From positions 62,001 to 126,000 of the forward strand of contig NZ_NPMS01000007.1 in assembly GCF_002266285.1 (NCBI RefSeq): a DNA stretch of 64,000 bases, written 5' to 3'. The position numbers and the translations under genes are program-made. The stretch's first letter is position 1, and the number at the start of each line of letters is the position of its first letter. This DNA is from Virgibacillus indicus. Its GTDB lineage: Bacteria > Bacillota > Bacilli > Bacillales > Amphibacillaceae. Of this stretch, positions 17,466-26,512 are shown piece by piece. The notes under the pieces are model-generated. The model saw only the letters and a list, made by a program, of their open reading frames with translations. It had not been told where the DNA came from and searched no databases.

Positions 17466-17503
17466 GGTAATAGTGTTATAGGAATAAGAAAGGTTGGATA
17501 AAT

Positions 17504-18193
17504 ATGGAGCCTTTACTAAATAGATTAGATACATATAATTATGATATGCTGCTGGCTAACACGAGGAAACTGGATGTCAAGAAGGGGAACGTAATTTACA
17601 GAGAAGGAAGCCCCTCAAACTATTTATATTTCATAATGAAGGGCCAGGTGCGCATTTACAAAAAACTGGGACCTGGTAAGGAATTAACCATATTTACACG
17701 GAACCCTCATGATGGATTTGGAGAAATAGGTGTATTCAGCGGGAAAAATTACTCGAATACAGCGGAGGCAACAAAGAACACTACCTTATATTTTATCGGT
17801 AAGAATGAAATGGAGAGTATTTTAAATCAAAATGGTCAAATAGGCTTACAGTTTACAAAATGGGTAGCGGAGTCGCTGGAAGCGAGTAAAGCAAAAATGC
17901 GTGATTATATCGCGTTTGGATCTGAAGGCGCAGTCGCCTCGGTATTTGTACGTTACTCTAACATGTATGGCATTGTTACAAAAGAGGGCATCCGATTAAC
18001 AGAACCTGTTATGCTGCGGGATGTAAGCAAACATATCGGTATTTCTCGGGAAACTGTCAGCCGTGTAGTGAATAAATGGAAAGAACAAGACATTATTGCA
18101 AATGACAATAAATACTTTTTAATTAAGGATATGAATTACTTTAGGAAAATATTAGTATGTGAAAATTGCGGAGTTGAAAATTGCGTTTTATAG
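17504..18193 (+). CDS. fnr: Fnr-type oxygen-sensing CRP/FNR-family regulator
   Basis: A 229-residue CRP-fold regulator: an N-terminal cyclic-nucleotide-type beta barrel (residues about 20-110), a dimerisation helix, and a C-terminal winged helix (DVSKHIGISRETVSRVVNKW). The C-terminus ends CENCGVENCVL, giving Cys219, Cys222 and Cys227. This C-x2-C-x4-C spacing is the [4Fe-4S] ligand set known for Bacillus Fnr, whose fourth ligand is an Asp in the dimer helix; Asp134 is a plausible equivalent. The cluster would sense oxygen and control anaerobic respiration genes. An Fnr-like box lies in its own promoter. Unlike B. subtilis, narK is not adjacent here. Confidence 0.88.
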   Translation: MEPLLNRLDTYNYDMLLANTRKLDVKKGNVIYREGSPSNYLYFIMKGQVRIYKKLGPGKELTIFTRNPHDGFGEIGVFSGKNYSNTAEATKNTTLYFIGKNEMESILNQNGQIGLQFTKWVAESLEASKAKMRDYIAFGSEGAVASVFVRYSNMYGIVTKEGIRLTEPVMLRDVSKHIGISRETVSRVVNKWKEQDIIANDNKYFLIKDMNYFRKILVCENCGVENCVL

Positions 18194-18202
18194 AGTGTCG
18201 GA

Positions 18203-18232
18203 GAGCTGTTCTTTCAGGACAGTTCTTTTTGT
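18203..18232 (+). terminator. fnr terminator
   Basis: GAGCTGT (18203-18209) pairs with ACAGTTC (18219-18225), with one G-T wobble, followed by a run of T's. Confidence 0.75.
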
Positions 18233-18339
18233 TTTCGAAAAAGTCATTATAAATGTCCCGCTAGGTAAACTTGGTGTTTTTTATCGTCACATTTGATGTA
18301 AACTGCGACATAACTTTAAATGGTAATTGAGCCACCGCT

Positions 18340-18410
18340 GCGGAAAGCATCCGCCCGGAGCGATCCCGGACGGCGATTATAGCAGATGCTAAGTAGTCGC
18401 AGTCTATAGA
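18340..18410 (+). repeat. GC-rich repeat fragment (same family as 29331-29673)
   Basis: GCGGAAAGCATCCGCCCG and the following 50 bases, through GCAGATGCTAAGTA to CGCAGTCTATAG, match 29603-29673 almost base for base. A further shared word, GGTGACTCCTGC, occurs at about 18439-18450. The segment is far richer in GC than its surroundings and contains no gene on either strand. Confidence 0.82.
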
Positions 18411-18531
18411 TTTTGTGTCAAAACAAATAATTCTTTTCGGTGACTCCTGCCGTACAGAAAAAGAATTCGATTGTTCGCAAGAGGATAATCTGATTATCAC
18501 TACAAAATGTCGAAAAAAGTAAAATTACCCC

Positions 18532-18560
18532 TTGATTTGAAAAAAATTAGTTGGTATAAT
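18532..18560 (+). promoter_or_regulatory. SigA promoter of tRNA-Gly
   Basis: TTGATT (18532-18537) and TATAAT (18555-18560) are separated by 17 bases, 36 bases before the tRNA. Confidence 0.8.
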
Positions 18561-18596
18561 TATTTCTGTACTCAAAAAAAGAGCTTTTTAAAAAAC

Positions 18597-18670
18597 GCGG
18601 GTGTAGTTTAGTGGTAAAACCTCAGCCTTCCAAGCTGATGATGAGGGTTCGATTCCCTTCACCCGCTCCA
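18597..18670 (+). tRNA. tRNA-Gly (anticodon TCC)
   Basis: The acceptor stem GCGGGTG pairs with CACCCGC, the discriminator is T and CCA is encoded. The anticodon arm TCAGC-CTTCCAA-GCTGA puts TCC at positions 34-36, reading GGA/GGG glycine codons. The T arm carries GGTTCGATTCC. It is a single isolated tRNA with its own promoter and terminator. Confidence 0.97.
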
Positions 18671-18681
18671 TACATATGTCT

Positions 18682-18726
18682 TAACGCAGTATCTCGTAAT
18701 TTAACGTACGAGGTGTTGCGTTTTTA
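18682..18726 (+). terminator. Terminator of tRNA-Gly
   Basis: AACGCA...CTCGT pairs with ACGAG...TGCGTT in a two-part stem, followed by TTTTT. Confidence 0.75.
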
Positions 18727-18825
18727 ATTTGCATTTTACTAATTCTGCCTGCATACCTCTTCACTTGAACTCACGCTTTTATACATAGTATTCTTAAACA
18801 AACTAAAAACTCGCGAGGGATTCAA

Positions 18826-20523
18826 ATGAAAAAATTACTTCAGCAATTTAAACAACTTGATAATAAAGGCTATAAATCATATAAAAGTGTTCAAGGTCAC
18901 TACAAGTATGATGATTTTGATTTATATATAGATTATGTGCAGGGTGATCCGTTTGCATCACCATCAAAGATCCGCGTCATTGTTTCCAATGAAAAACGCT
19001 ATATAAAAAATGAATGGCTGGAAAATTATACACGAAGAGTCGCAGTGGAAGATGCCTTCGCTCGCAGCGTTGGAAAAGCAATATCGAAGCAGAACGTTAC
19101 AATTAAAGGTTCAGGGAAAAGTGGTTTGATACATTTTGATCAGCCCGGTCAGGAAGTGTTGGAAAGAAGTGCTGTTCAGCTTAATGCTTCCTACATTACT
19201 ATATGTATTTCAATTGGACTTCCAGCAAATGGCCGCAAGATTAATGGCAGAGAAGCAGAGAAATTATTCGGAAAAGCAATACCAGACATTATAAGGAATT
19301 CAATTTTCGCTATTAAAGATGAAGAAATAGAACGAGCTTTTCAGCTTGCAGATCAGCAGAAAGTGATCAGGGAACATATGAAGCAGAATAATTGGATTTC
19401 CTTTATTGCAAATGGAGCGATTCTTCCAAGGGAAAGTGGTGTGAGCAATCGCCCATTAAAAGACGCAGTTCCCTTCCAAAGTCCAGCAGAAAGTGAAGCA
19501 GAAATAAAGATACCCTATAAGAATGAACCATTAAAAGGGATGGCAATAAATGCGGGAATTACACTAATCGCTGGTGGCGGCTATCATGGAAAAAGTACAA
19601 TCTTAAAGGCAATTGAACGAGGTGTTTATTCCCATGTTAAAGGCGACGGGCGTGAATATGTGCTGACAGACCCTAACGCGGTGAAAATCCGTGCAGAGGA
19701 TGGCCGGAAAATTACAGGTGTGAATATTTCACCATTTATTAATAATCTGCCTCATAAGCAGGTTACTGAATTTTTCACAACAGAGAATGCAAGTGGAAGT
19801 ACGTCACAGGCAGCTAATGTAATAGAAGCACTCGAAGCAGGGGCATCGACACTATTGATTGATGAAGATACAAGTGCAACCAATTTTATGATTCGCGATC
19901 ACCGTATGCAGCTGCTTGTAAAGAAAAACAAGGAGCCAATCACCCCATTTCTAGATAAAATTAAACAATTACATGATGAGCTTGGTGTCTCCACAATCCT
20001 TGTTATGGGAGGATCTGGTGATTATTTTGCAGTAGCGGATACGGTTATTATGATGGAGTCATATATTCCGATGGACGTAACGGACAGAGCAAATGAAATC
20101 ATGAGTGAACTTCCTCTGGAGCGGGAGACATTAACAGAGGTCCCATTTGGAGAAATTAGCAGCAGGTATTTCCAGCAGGATTCCCTGCAAACAAAAAAGG
20201 GAAAACGTTCCAAAACGCAGGCCAAGGGATTAAATAAAATTATCATGGGCAGAACGGAAATAAACTTTGATGATACAGAGCAGCTTGTGGACGATTCACA
20301 AACGAGAATGATTGCGGAAATTATTCAGTTTCTGGATCGTACTAATAAACTTGGAAGAATTTCTTTAAAAGAACTGCTGGATCAAATTGAGGTGCAGATG
20401 AACGAAAAAGGATTATCATCATTTACTGTTTTTAAAGATCAGCATCCAGGTGATATTGCTCGTCCCCGCAGATATGAAATTGCAGCTGTTTTAAATCGTA
20501 TGCGAACAGCAAAAGTCAAATAG
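18826..20523 (+). CDS. Predicted ATPase of the ABC class (COG3044 type)
   Basis: The 565-residue soluble protein has a Walker A-like loop in LIAGGGYHGKSTILKAIE (around residues 246-263), and a Walker B-like TLLIDEDTSATNFM followed by an H-loop-like region near STILVMGGSGDYFAV. The N-terminal 200 residues match the conserved region of the COG3044 family (IRVIVSNEKRYIKNEWLE; ISIGLPANGRKINGREAEKL). The family is widespread but its biochemical role is poorly known; there are no membrane segments, so it is not a transporter. SD CGCGAGGGA precedes the ATG. queG follows after 16 bases and is probably in the same operon. Confidence 0.82.
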   Translation: MKKLLQQFKQLDNKGYKSYKSVQGHYKYDDFDLYIDYVQGDPFASPSKIRVIVSNEKRYIKNEWLENYTRRVAVEDAFARSVGKAISKQNVTIKGSGKSGLIHFDQPGQEVLERSAVQLNASYITICISIGLPANGRKINGREAEKLFGKAIPDIIRNSIFAIKDEEIERAFQLADQQKVIREHMKQNNWISFIANGAILPRESGVSNRPLKDAVPFQSPAESEAEIKIPYKNEPLKGMAINAGITLIAGGGYHGKSTILKAIERGVYSHVKGDGREYVLTDPNAVKIRAEDGRKITGVNISPFINNLPHKQVTEFFTTENASGSTSQAANVIEALEAGASTLLIDEDTSATNFMIRDHRMQLLVKKNKEPITPFLDKIKQLHDELGVSTILVMGGSGDYFAVADTVIMMESYIPMDVTDRANEIMSELPLERETLTEVPFGEISSRYFQQDSLQTKKGKRSKTQAKGLNKIIMGRTEINFDDTEQLVDDSQTRMIAEIIQFLDRTNKLGRISLKELLDQIEVQMNEKGLSSFTVFKDQHPGDIARPRRYEIAAVLNRMRTAKVK

Positions 20524-20539
20524 AAAGGAGGAAATTATT

Positions 20540-21685
20540 TTGGATACCAGACAGCTTAAGCAGGAAATAATTGAATACAGCAAGGAAATTGGCATTGATA
20601 AAATAGGTTTTGCCTCGGCGGATGTTTTCGGAGAGTTAAAGGAGAGATTAAAACGTCAGCAATCACTGAAATATCAATCAGGATTTGAAAAAGGGTCTAA
20701 TGAGGAAAGGACGGAACCTGAGCGACTATTGCCTGGAGCTCAATCCATCCTTTCCATTGCGATTGCATATCCTTCACGTATGAAGGATGCGCCAATAAGC
20801 ACAAAGGAGGATCGTCGCGGTATTTTTGCCAGAGCGTCCTGGGGGATTGATTATCATGTCGTTTTACGGGACCGTTTGGAAAAGCTTTCTGCTTTTATTA
20901 ATGAGAAGCTGCCGGATTCAGTAAATAAAGTAATGGTCGATACAGGAGAGCTTTCAGACAGAGCTGTTGCGGAACGTGCGGGAATTGGTTTCAGTGGAAA
21001 AAATACATCAATAATTACGCCGGAATTTGGTTCCTTTGTTTATTTAGGTGAACTGATTACGAATATCCCATTTATCCCGGATGACCCGGTTGAAGATAGC
21101 TGTGGTGATTGCCGGAAATGTCTTGATGCATGTCCAACAGGAGCTCTTGTGCAGGGAGGACAGTTAAATGCGCAACGATGCATAGCATTTTTAACTCAGA
21201 CAAAAGACTTTCTGCCTGATGAATTCCGTACAAAAATCGGTACTCGTATATATGGCTGTGATACTTGCCAAGTGGTTTGCCCACGAAATAAAAAAGTTGA
21301 TTTCCATATTCATCCGGAATTCGAACCGGAAAATGAAATTGCGAAACCAAAATTAAAGCCGATGCTCAGGATTTCCAATCGTGAATTTAAAGATACATTT
21401 GGCCATGTTTCAGGTTCCTGGCGCGGAAAGAAGCCGCTGCAGCGTAATGCTTTAATCGCACTTGGCCATTATAAGGACAAAACAGCTGTTGAAGAGATGA
21501 TTGGTGTAATGAATAATGACCCAAGACCAGTTATTCGAGGAACCGCAGCATGGGCACTTGGGAAGATTGGCACTGAAGAAGCTTATGAGGCAATTAAAAC
21601 TGCGATGGAAAAGGAACAAGATGAACAGGTTTTATATGAAATGGAAAAAGGATTGGATTTTCTAAAAGAGCCTTCTGCCAAATAA
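20540..21685 (+). CDS. queG: Epoxyqueuosine reductase QueG
   Basis: QueG is the cobalamin- and Fe-S-dependent enzyme that reduces epoxyqueuosine to queuosine at tRNA position 34. The 381-residue protein carries two ferredoxin-like 4Fe-4S motifs, CGDCRKCLDACP and CDTCQVVCP, after the N-terminal reductase domain. HEAT-like repeats follow at the C-terminus (RNALIALGHYKDKTAVEEM and RGTAAWALGKIG). The TTG start at 20540 is supported by AAAGGAGG. This is yhbA of B. subtilis, and the same queG-yhbB-trmL order is kept here. Confidence 0.95.
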   Translation: MDTRQLKQEIIEYSKEIGIDKIGFASADVFGELKERLKRQQSLKYQSGFEKGSNEERTEPERLLPGAQSILSIAIAYPSRMKDAPISTKEDRRGIFARASWGIDYHVVLRDRLEKLSAFINEKLPDSVNKVMVDTGELSDRAVAERAGIGFSGKNTSIITPEFGSFVYLGELITNIPFIPDDPVEDSCGDCRKCLDACPTGALVQGGQLNAQRCIAFLTQTKDFLPDEFRTKIGTRIYGCDTCQVVCPRNKKVDFHIHPEFEPENEIAKPKLKPMLRISNREFKDTFGHVSGSWRGKKPLQRNALIALGHYKDKTAVEEMIGVMNNDPRPVIRGTAAWALGKIGTEEAYEAIKTAMEKEQDEQVLYEMEKGLDFLKEPSAK

Positions 21686-21794
21686 TCATGAAACTTTTAT
21701 AATGGCAAACCTTACCTTTGGCCTTAACTGTTCCAAGCAGTTGTATTATTATTTCTATACTTCTAAGGTCAATAATTAGACTTCAGTCAAGCTT

Positions 21795-21821
21795 CCTCTC
21801 CATATACTTTCTATGGAGGGG
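21795..21821 (+). promoter_or_regulatory. Hairpin sequestering the SD of the yhbB-like gene
   Basis: CCTCTCCATA (21795-21804) pairs with TATGGAGGGG (21812-21821), ten pairs including one G-U, loop 7. The 3' arm contains the GGAGGGG SD for ATG 21830, so the folded RNA would hide the ribosome binding site. It could equally be a weak terminator after queG. Confidence 0.5.
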
Positions 21822-21829
21822 ATTTTAAT

Positions 21830-22672
21830 ATGGAAATATTAAAGGAGCTTTGGCTGGATTTTTTCCAATCGGAACGAAAAGCAGACTGGTGGCAAAGAAA
21901 AAAGGAAATGTGCAAAGAGCACGGAACGGAAATAGTGCGGATTCAGGGGGATGGGCATATTAATGGAAAAATAGATTATGACAGCAAATCCGATTATCAT
22001 TATTTGCTGCATCTTTCACTGCTGATGAAGCAGGGTGAACATTTTCACTTGGAGGAACGTGTCATTCCCTATCAATTTTTTCTTGAGGAAGGCAAAATTA
22101 CAGACCACGAACAAACATCACGTATGAGAGAATTAAAGGCAGAGCAATCGATCACACCTGATGATATCCGTAATGACAGCAACAGCCGATTTTCCTATGA
22201 CCGGCGTGCAGCGGTTCAGTATGCAGAGCGCTGGTGGAACAGTTATAATCCTGAATACAGGAAATTTGATGTTGACTGTACTAATTATGTATCCCAATGT
22301 CTTTATGCTGGGGGTGCACCAATGCATGGAGCACCTGAAAGAGGGAGAGGCTGGTGGTACTCAACTGATAGCTGGAGCTTTAGCTGGGCAGTCGCCCACT
22401 CTCTAAGGTGGTATTTAAGTGGTTCCAGGGAAGGTTTGCAGGGGAGAGAGGTTGAGAATGCAGATGATCTCATACCAGGTGATATAATATGCTATGACTT
22501 TCAGGGTGATGGCAGATGGGATCATAATACGATAGTTACGGCAAAGGATTTATATGGCATACCACTAGTCAATGCACATACAGATAATAGCCGCAATCGA
22601 TACTGGTCTTATGAGGATTCTACCGCCTGGACACCGGATATTAACTATAAATTTTTCCGAATCGGTCAGTAG
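21830..22672 (+). CDS. yhbB: YhbB-like protein with C-terminal amidase domain
   Basis: A 280-residue protein. The C-terminal part (from about residue 125) is an NlpC/P60-related amidase domain: AVQYAERWWN, the catalytic Cys in VDCTNYVSQCLYAGG, and the His in DGRWDHNTIV. The N-terminal part is charged, with no signal peptide, so export is not evident. It corresponds by position to B. subtilis yhbB, between queG and trmL. It may act on peptide or peptidoglycan bonds; the substrate is unknown. Confidence 0.82.
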   Translation: MEILKELWLDFFQSERKADWWQRKKEMCKEHGTEIVRIQGDGHINGKIDYDSKSDYHYLLHLSLLMKQGEHFHLEERVIPYQFFLEEGKITDHEQTSRMRELKAEQSITPDDIRNDSNSRFSYDRRAAVQYAERWWNSYNPEYRKFDVDCTNYVSQCLYAGGAPMHGAPERGRGWWYSTDSWSFSWAVAHSLRWYLSGSREGLQGREVENADDLIPGDIICYDFQGDGRWDHNTIVTAKDLYGIPLVNAHTDNSRNRYWSYEDSTAWTPDINYKFFRIGQ

Positions 22673-22718
22673 AAGTGGTATAATGGAAAAGTTATTAAGA
22701 ATTAAGGAGAGTTAGAAA

Positions 22719-23192
22719 GTGAGCTTACATGTAGTATTATTTCAGCCAGAGATTCCTGCAAATACAGGAAACATAGCCAGAACTTGTCTGGCAACAGATA
22801 CAACACTTCATTTAATTCATCCACTGGGCTTTTCAACAGATGATAAAATGCTGCGACGTGCCGGACTGGATTATTGGAAGAACGTTGACATTAAGGAATA
22901 TAATTCAATTGAAGAGTTATACGAGGCATATCCAGAAGGTGATTACTATTATATAGAAAACTTTGGAACGAAACATTATACGGATTATGTGTTTAACAGT
23001 ACAGAAAATGATTTATTTTTTGTCTTCGGTAGAGAGACAAATGGAATACCAAAGGAATTGCTTGAAGGAAAAGAAGATAAATGCTTGCGTATTCATATGA
23101 ATGACAAAGTACGTTCACTGAATTTGTCCAACACGGCAGCAATCATTATTTACGAAGCACTAAGGCAGCAAGGGTTTCAACATCTTAAATAA
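22719..23192 (+). CDS. trmL: tRNA (cytidine/uridine-2'-O-)-methyltransferase TrmL
   Basis: TrmL is a small SPOUT methyltransferase that methylates the ribose of the wobble base in tRNA-Leu isoacceptors. The 157-residue product starts LHVVLFQPEIPANTGNIART and has the SAM-binding knot motifs FGRETNGIPKELL and LNLSNTAAIIIYEALRQ. The start is GTG 22719 with AAGGAGAG upstream. It is the cspR position of the B. subtilis yhbA-yhbB-cspR cluster. Confidence 0.95.
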   Translation: MSLHVVLFQPEIPANTGNIARTCLATDTTLHLIHPLGFSTDDKMLRRAGLDYWKNVDIKEYNSIEELYEAYPEGDYYYIENFGTKHYTDYVFNSTENDLFFVFGRETNGIPKELLEGKEDKCLRIHMNDKVRSLNLSNTAAIIIYEALRQQGFQHLK

Positions 23193-23199
23193 ATACTAA

Positions 23200-23233
23200 A
23201 AAACCGTCATGTAGATTTTCACATGACGGTTTT
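23200..23233. terminator. Bidirectional terminator between trmL and a small lipoprotein gene
   Basis: AAAACCGTCATGT pairs perfectly with ACATGACGGTTTT around an 8-base loop; A- and T-runs on both sides let it work in both directions. Confidence 0.88.
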
Positions 23234-23237
23234 GCTA

Positions 23238-23339
23238 TTATTGATTTTTTCTTGGAACACCTGGTTTTGCTTCATATCCAGAAGTAAAGCAGGAAACGAG
23301 AAATGTAATAATTACACCAATTAAAAGTGCCAGCTTCAT
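23238..23339 (-). CDS. Very small putative lipoprotein (33 aa)
   Basis: ATG 23339 follows a strong SD, AAAGGAGG, at good spacing. The 33-residue product (MKLALLIGVIITFLVSC then a short tail ending KPGVPRKNQ) is a hydrophobic segment with a lipobox-like LVSC at residues 14-17 and a 16-residue polar tail. It stops right at a strong shared terminator. I know no family for it. The SD, signal-like segment and terminator support it as a real gene; without lipidation it could be a single-pass membrane peptide. Confidence 0.6.
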   Translation of the reverse strand: MKLALLIGVIITFLVSCFTSGYEAKPGVPRKNQ

Positions 23340-23553
23340 GAAGATATCCTCCTTTTAGAGCTATGTAAAAACGTTATGTTTGAAGTATGTCCTTATTATA
23401 CCTAATAAATTACCTCTTGTGAATACATACCTTAAAATTTAGAAAAAATGTCATAATTTTAGGTTTTTAAATATATGAAAATTCCAACTAGTTTTTTTCT
23501 TGGATAAAGGTCAGCACATATATTGTTTCAACAACTAAAATAAGGTATATTAG

Positions 23554-23582
23554 TTGAAGAGCGCTGACGTCAGTTCTATAAT
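23554..23582 (+). promoter_or_regulatory. SigA promoter of odhAB
   Basis: TTGAAG (23554-23559) and TATAAT (23577-23582) have a 17-base spacer. The spacer holds a perfect 10-bp palindrome, CTGACGTCAG (23564-23573), a possible operator. Apart from this promoter I see nothing in the 23340-23647 gap. Confidence 0.72.
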
Positions 23583-23647
23583 ATAAATGGAATTCAAATG
23601 ACGTTATTAAATTGTGGATATGTTAACAGCTAATGGGGGTATCTAAA

Positions 23648-26512
23648 GTGGCACAGAGTGAAGAATCTATTCAAAGATTCTGGGGAGAATTTCATGGTCC
23701 AAACATGGGTTATGTGGAGGAACAATACGATTTATACAAAGAGGATCCGGAAGCAGTCGATCCATCTGTAAAAGAGATGTTCGATCAGTACGGTGCTCCA
23801 GTCTGGTTCAATGAAGCAGGGGCAATAGAACAGGAAGTATCCGAAAAAACCTCAATAAATGATGTGAAGAAATTAACCTCAGCGATGAAACTTGTTGAGG
23901 CTATTCGTCGTTATGGTCATTTGGAGGCGGATATTTATGCTGTCGGACTGGATAAAGAGCGTAAAACACATTTAATTAATCCTGGGAATTATGGATTAAC
24001 TGAAAGTGATTTGGAAAATATGCCAGCTTCCTGGTTATGGGAGAAGGCACCAAGGAATATTGAAAATGGTTTGGATGTTATCAAAGAATTGAAGAAATAC
24101 TATTCTGGAACAATCGCGTTTGAATATGATCATGTGAATAATGATGAAGAGCGTTCATGGCTTCAGGATCTGATTGAAGCAGGGGAAGCACGTTTGGATT
24201 TATCAGATAATGAGAAGAAGCAATTACTGGAGCGGCTTGCACATGTTGAAGGTTTTGAAGCATTTTTACAAAAAACATTTGTAGGACAGAAGCGTTTTTC
24301 CATTGAAGGTCTCGAAGCAATGGTTCCAATGCTTGATCAGATTGTAAAATATGCAATCGATGACAAAATTGAAAATATTATGATGGGTATGGCACACCGC
24401 GGACGTCTATCAGTACTTGCACATGTCCTTGGTAAACCATACGATAAAATCTTTTCAGAATTCCATCTTTCACCAGATAAAGAACTGATTCCATCTGAGG
24501 GATCAATGGGTATCAATTATGGTTGGACTGGAGATGTGAAATATCATTTTGGTGCAACGAAAGATGTTAAGGATGGCGATGAAACGAAAACACGAATAAC
24601 ACTGGCACACAACCCTTCCCATCTTGAATTTGTAAATCCTGTTGTAGAAGGTTTTTCACGGGCAGCACAGGACGACCGTTCTGAAAAAGGGTATCCAAAA
24701 CGTGATTTTAACAAAGCTTTCGGTGTACTTATACATGGAGATGCTGCGTTTATTGGAGAAGGAGTTGTTGCTGAAACACTAAACCTGAGTGGTCTCCCAG
24801 GTTATTCAACGGGTGGATCTCTTCACATTATTGCGAATAACCTTGTTGGATATACAACTAACCAGAAAGATGGGCGTTCCACCCGCTATGCAAGTGACTT
24901 GGCCAAGGGTTTTGAAATTCCAATAATTCATGTAAATGCGGATGATCCAATCGCTTGTGTCTCCGCGATTAAAATTGCCTATGAATACCGTAAAAAATAT
25001 AAAAAGGACTTCCTTATTGATCTGGTTGGTTACCGCCGCTATGGTCATAATGAAATGGATGAGCCAAGAACGACACAGCCAAAACTGTATCAGGATATTG
25101 ATAAACATCCAACGGCAGCAAATGTTTTTGCTGGTGTCCTGCAGGATAAAGGTGTAATTAAAAATGAAGAATTCCAAAAAATCACAGAAAAAGTTCAAGA
25201 GGATTTGCGGAATATTTATGACAGCATGAAGGAAAATGAAACTGGTCAAGCTGAAGCGCAAAACATGCCTGAAGCATTAGCTAATGGCCTGGATCAATTT
25301 GATACAGCTGTTGATCTTGATATATTAAAGGCATTAAATAAAGGATTATTGAAGCGCCCAGATGGATTTAAAGGGTTTAAAAAGCTTGAAAAAATCCTGC
25401 AACGCCGTGAAAATGTGCTGGAGCAAGGCAATAAAGCGGACTGGGGTGCAGGTGAAGCATTAACATATGCTTCTATTCTGCAGGATGGTATTCCAATTCG
25501 TTTAACAGGTCAGGATTCTGAACGTGGTACATTTGCACATCGTCATATTGTATTGCATGACGTTGAAACGAGTGAAAAATATAGTCCAATGCATGGCTTA
25601 GATGAAGCAAAAGCGTCATTTGATGTACGTAACAGCCCATTATCTGAAGCAGGCGTTTTAGGTTTCGAATATGGGTACAGTGTACAGTCCCCAAATACGC
25701 TAGTAATATGGGAAGCTCAATTTGGTGATTTTGCCAATGCCGGCCAGGTAATATTTGACCAGTTTATTTCTGCATCTCGTGCAAAATGGGGTGAAAAATC
25801 AAATATGGTAATGTTATTGCCGCATGGCTATGAAGGTCAGGGACCGGAACACTCCAGTGCGCGTTTGGAAAGATATTTGCAAATGGCCGCAGAGAATAAC
25901 TGGATTGTTGCTAATGTAACTTCATCAGCACAATTTTTCCATTTGATTCGCAGACAAGCCGCAATGCGTGGCAGGGAAGAAGCAAGACCTTTAATTTTAA
26001 TGACTCCTAAAAGTCTATTGCGTAACCAGCGTGTCGCTTCAGCTGCGAAAGATTTTACAGACGGTAAATTTCAGCCTGTAAGACAACAGCCGAATCTTAA
26101 AGTCAGTAAGAAAAACGCAACACGTTTATTAATCGGAAGCGGTAAAGTGATGGTAGATATTGAAGAGGCATTGGATAGTTCAGAAGAGAATTTCGACTGG
26201 CTGCGGGTTTTGAGACTGGAGCAAATTTATCCATTCCCTAAGAAAGAATTAGAAAAAGAATTGAAAGAATTACCTAACCTAGAAGAGATTGTTTGGGTAC
26301 AAGAAGAGCCCAAAAACATGGGAAGCTGGGATTTTGTAGATGATTATTTAAGAGATCTGCTCAAGGAAGGTCAAGTTTTGCGTTATATTGGCCGTCCTGA
26401 TCGATCATCACCGGCTGTTGGTGTACCAAATGTGCATAAAACAGAACAAAATCAGCTTGTACAAAAAGCAATTAATCCATCCAAAGGAGGAGATTCCAGT
26501 GAAAGAAATTAA
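23648..26512 (+). CDS. odhA: 2-oxoglutarate dehydrogenase E1 component
   Basis: OdhA is the thiamine-diphosphate decarboxylase of the TCA-cycle 2-oxoglutarate dehydrogenase complex. The protein (about 954 residues) shows [20 protein letters not shown], the ThDP region [20 protein letters not shown], and the C-terminal transketolase half ([40 protein letters not shown]). I prefer GTG 23648: GGGGGT lies 7 bases upstream, whereas the ATG at 23633 has no SD and itself overlaps that site. odhB overlaps its 3' end by 14 bases. The first 20 residues resemble the flexible E2-binding tail. Confidence 0.96.
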   Translation: MAQSEESIQRFWGEFHGPNMGYVEEQYDLYKEDPEAVDPSVKEMFDQYGAPVWFNEAGAIEQEVSEKTSINDVKKLTSAMKLVEAIRRYGHLEADIYAVGLDKERKTHLINPGNYGLTESDLENMPASWLWEKAPRNIENGLDVIKELKKYYSGTIAFEYDHVNNDEERSWLQDLIEAGEARLDLSDNEKKQLLERLAHVEGFEAFLQKTFVGQKRFSIEGLEAMVPMLDQIVKYAIDDKIENIMMGMAHRGRLSVLAHVLGKPYDKIFSEFHLSPDKELIPSEGSMGINYGWTGDVKYHFGATKDVKDGDETKTRITLAHNPSHLEFVNPVVEGFSRAAQDDRSEKGYPKRDFNKAFGVLIHGDAAFIGEGVVAETLNLSGLPGYSTGGSLHIIANNLVGYTTNQKDGRSTRYASDLAKGFEIPIIHVNADDPIACVSAIKIAYEYRKKYKKDFLIDLVGYRRYGHNEMDEPRTTQPKLYQDIDKHPTAANVFAGVLQDKGVIKNEEFQKITEKVQEDLRNIYDSMKENETGQAEAQNMPEALANGLDQFDTAVDLDILKALNKGLLKRPDGFKGFKKLEKILQRRENVLEQGNKADWGAGEALTYASILQDGIPIRLTGQDSERGTFAHRHIVLHDVETSEKYSPMHGLDEAKASFDVRNSPLSEAGVLGFEYGYSVQSPNTLVIWEAQFGDFANAGQVIFDQFISASRAKWGEKSNMVMLLPHGYEGQGPEHSSARLERYLQMAAENNWIVANVTSSAQFFHLIRRQAAMRGREEARPLILMTPKSLLRNQRVASAAKDFTDGKFQPVRQQPNLKVSKKNATRLLIGSGKVMVDIEEALDSSEENFDWLRVLRLEQIYPFPKKELEKELKELPNLEEIVWVQEEPKNMGSWDFVDDYLRDLLKEGQVLRYIGRPDRSSPAVGVPNVHKTEQNQLVQKAINPSKGGDSSERN

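Noticed and set aside
18261..18500. 79-codon open frame on the minus strand
   Set aside because: It runs through the GC-rich repeat, has no SD and its composition follows the repeat.
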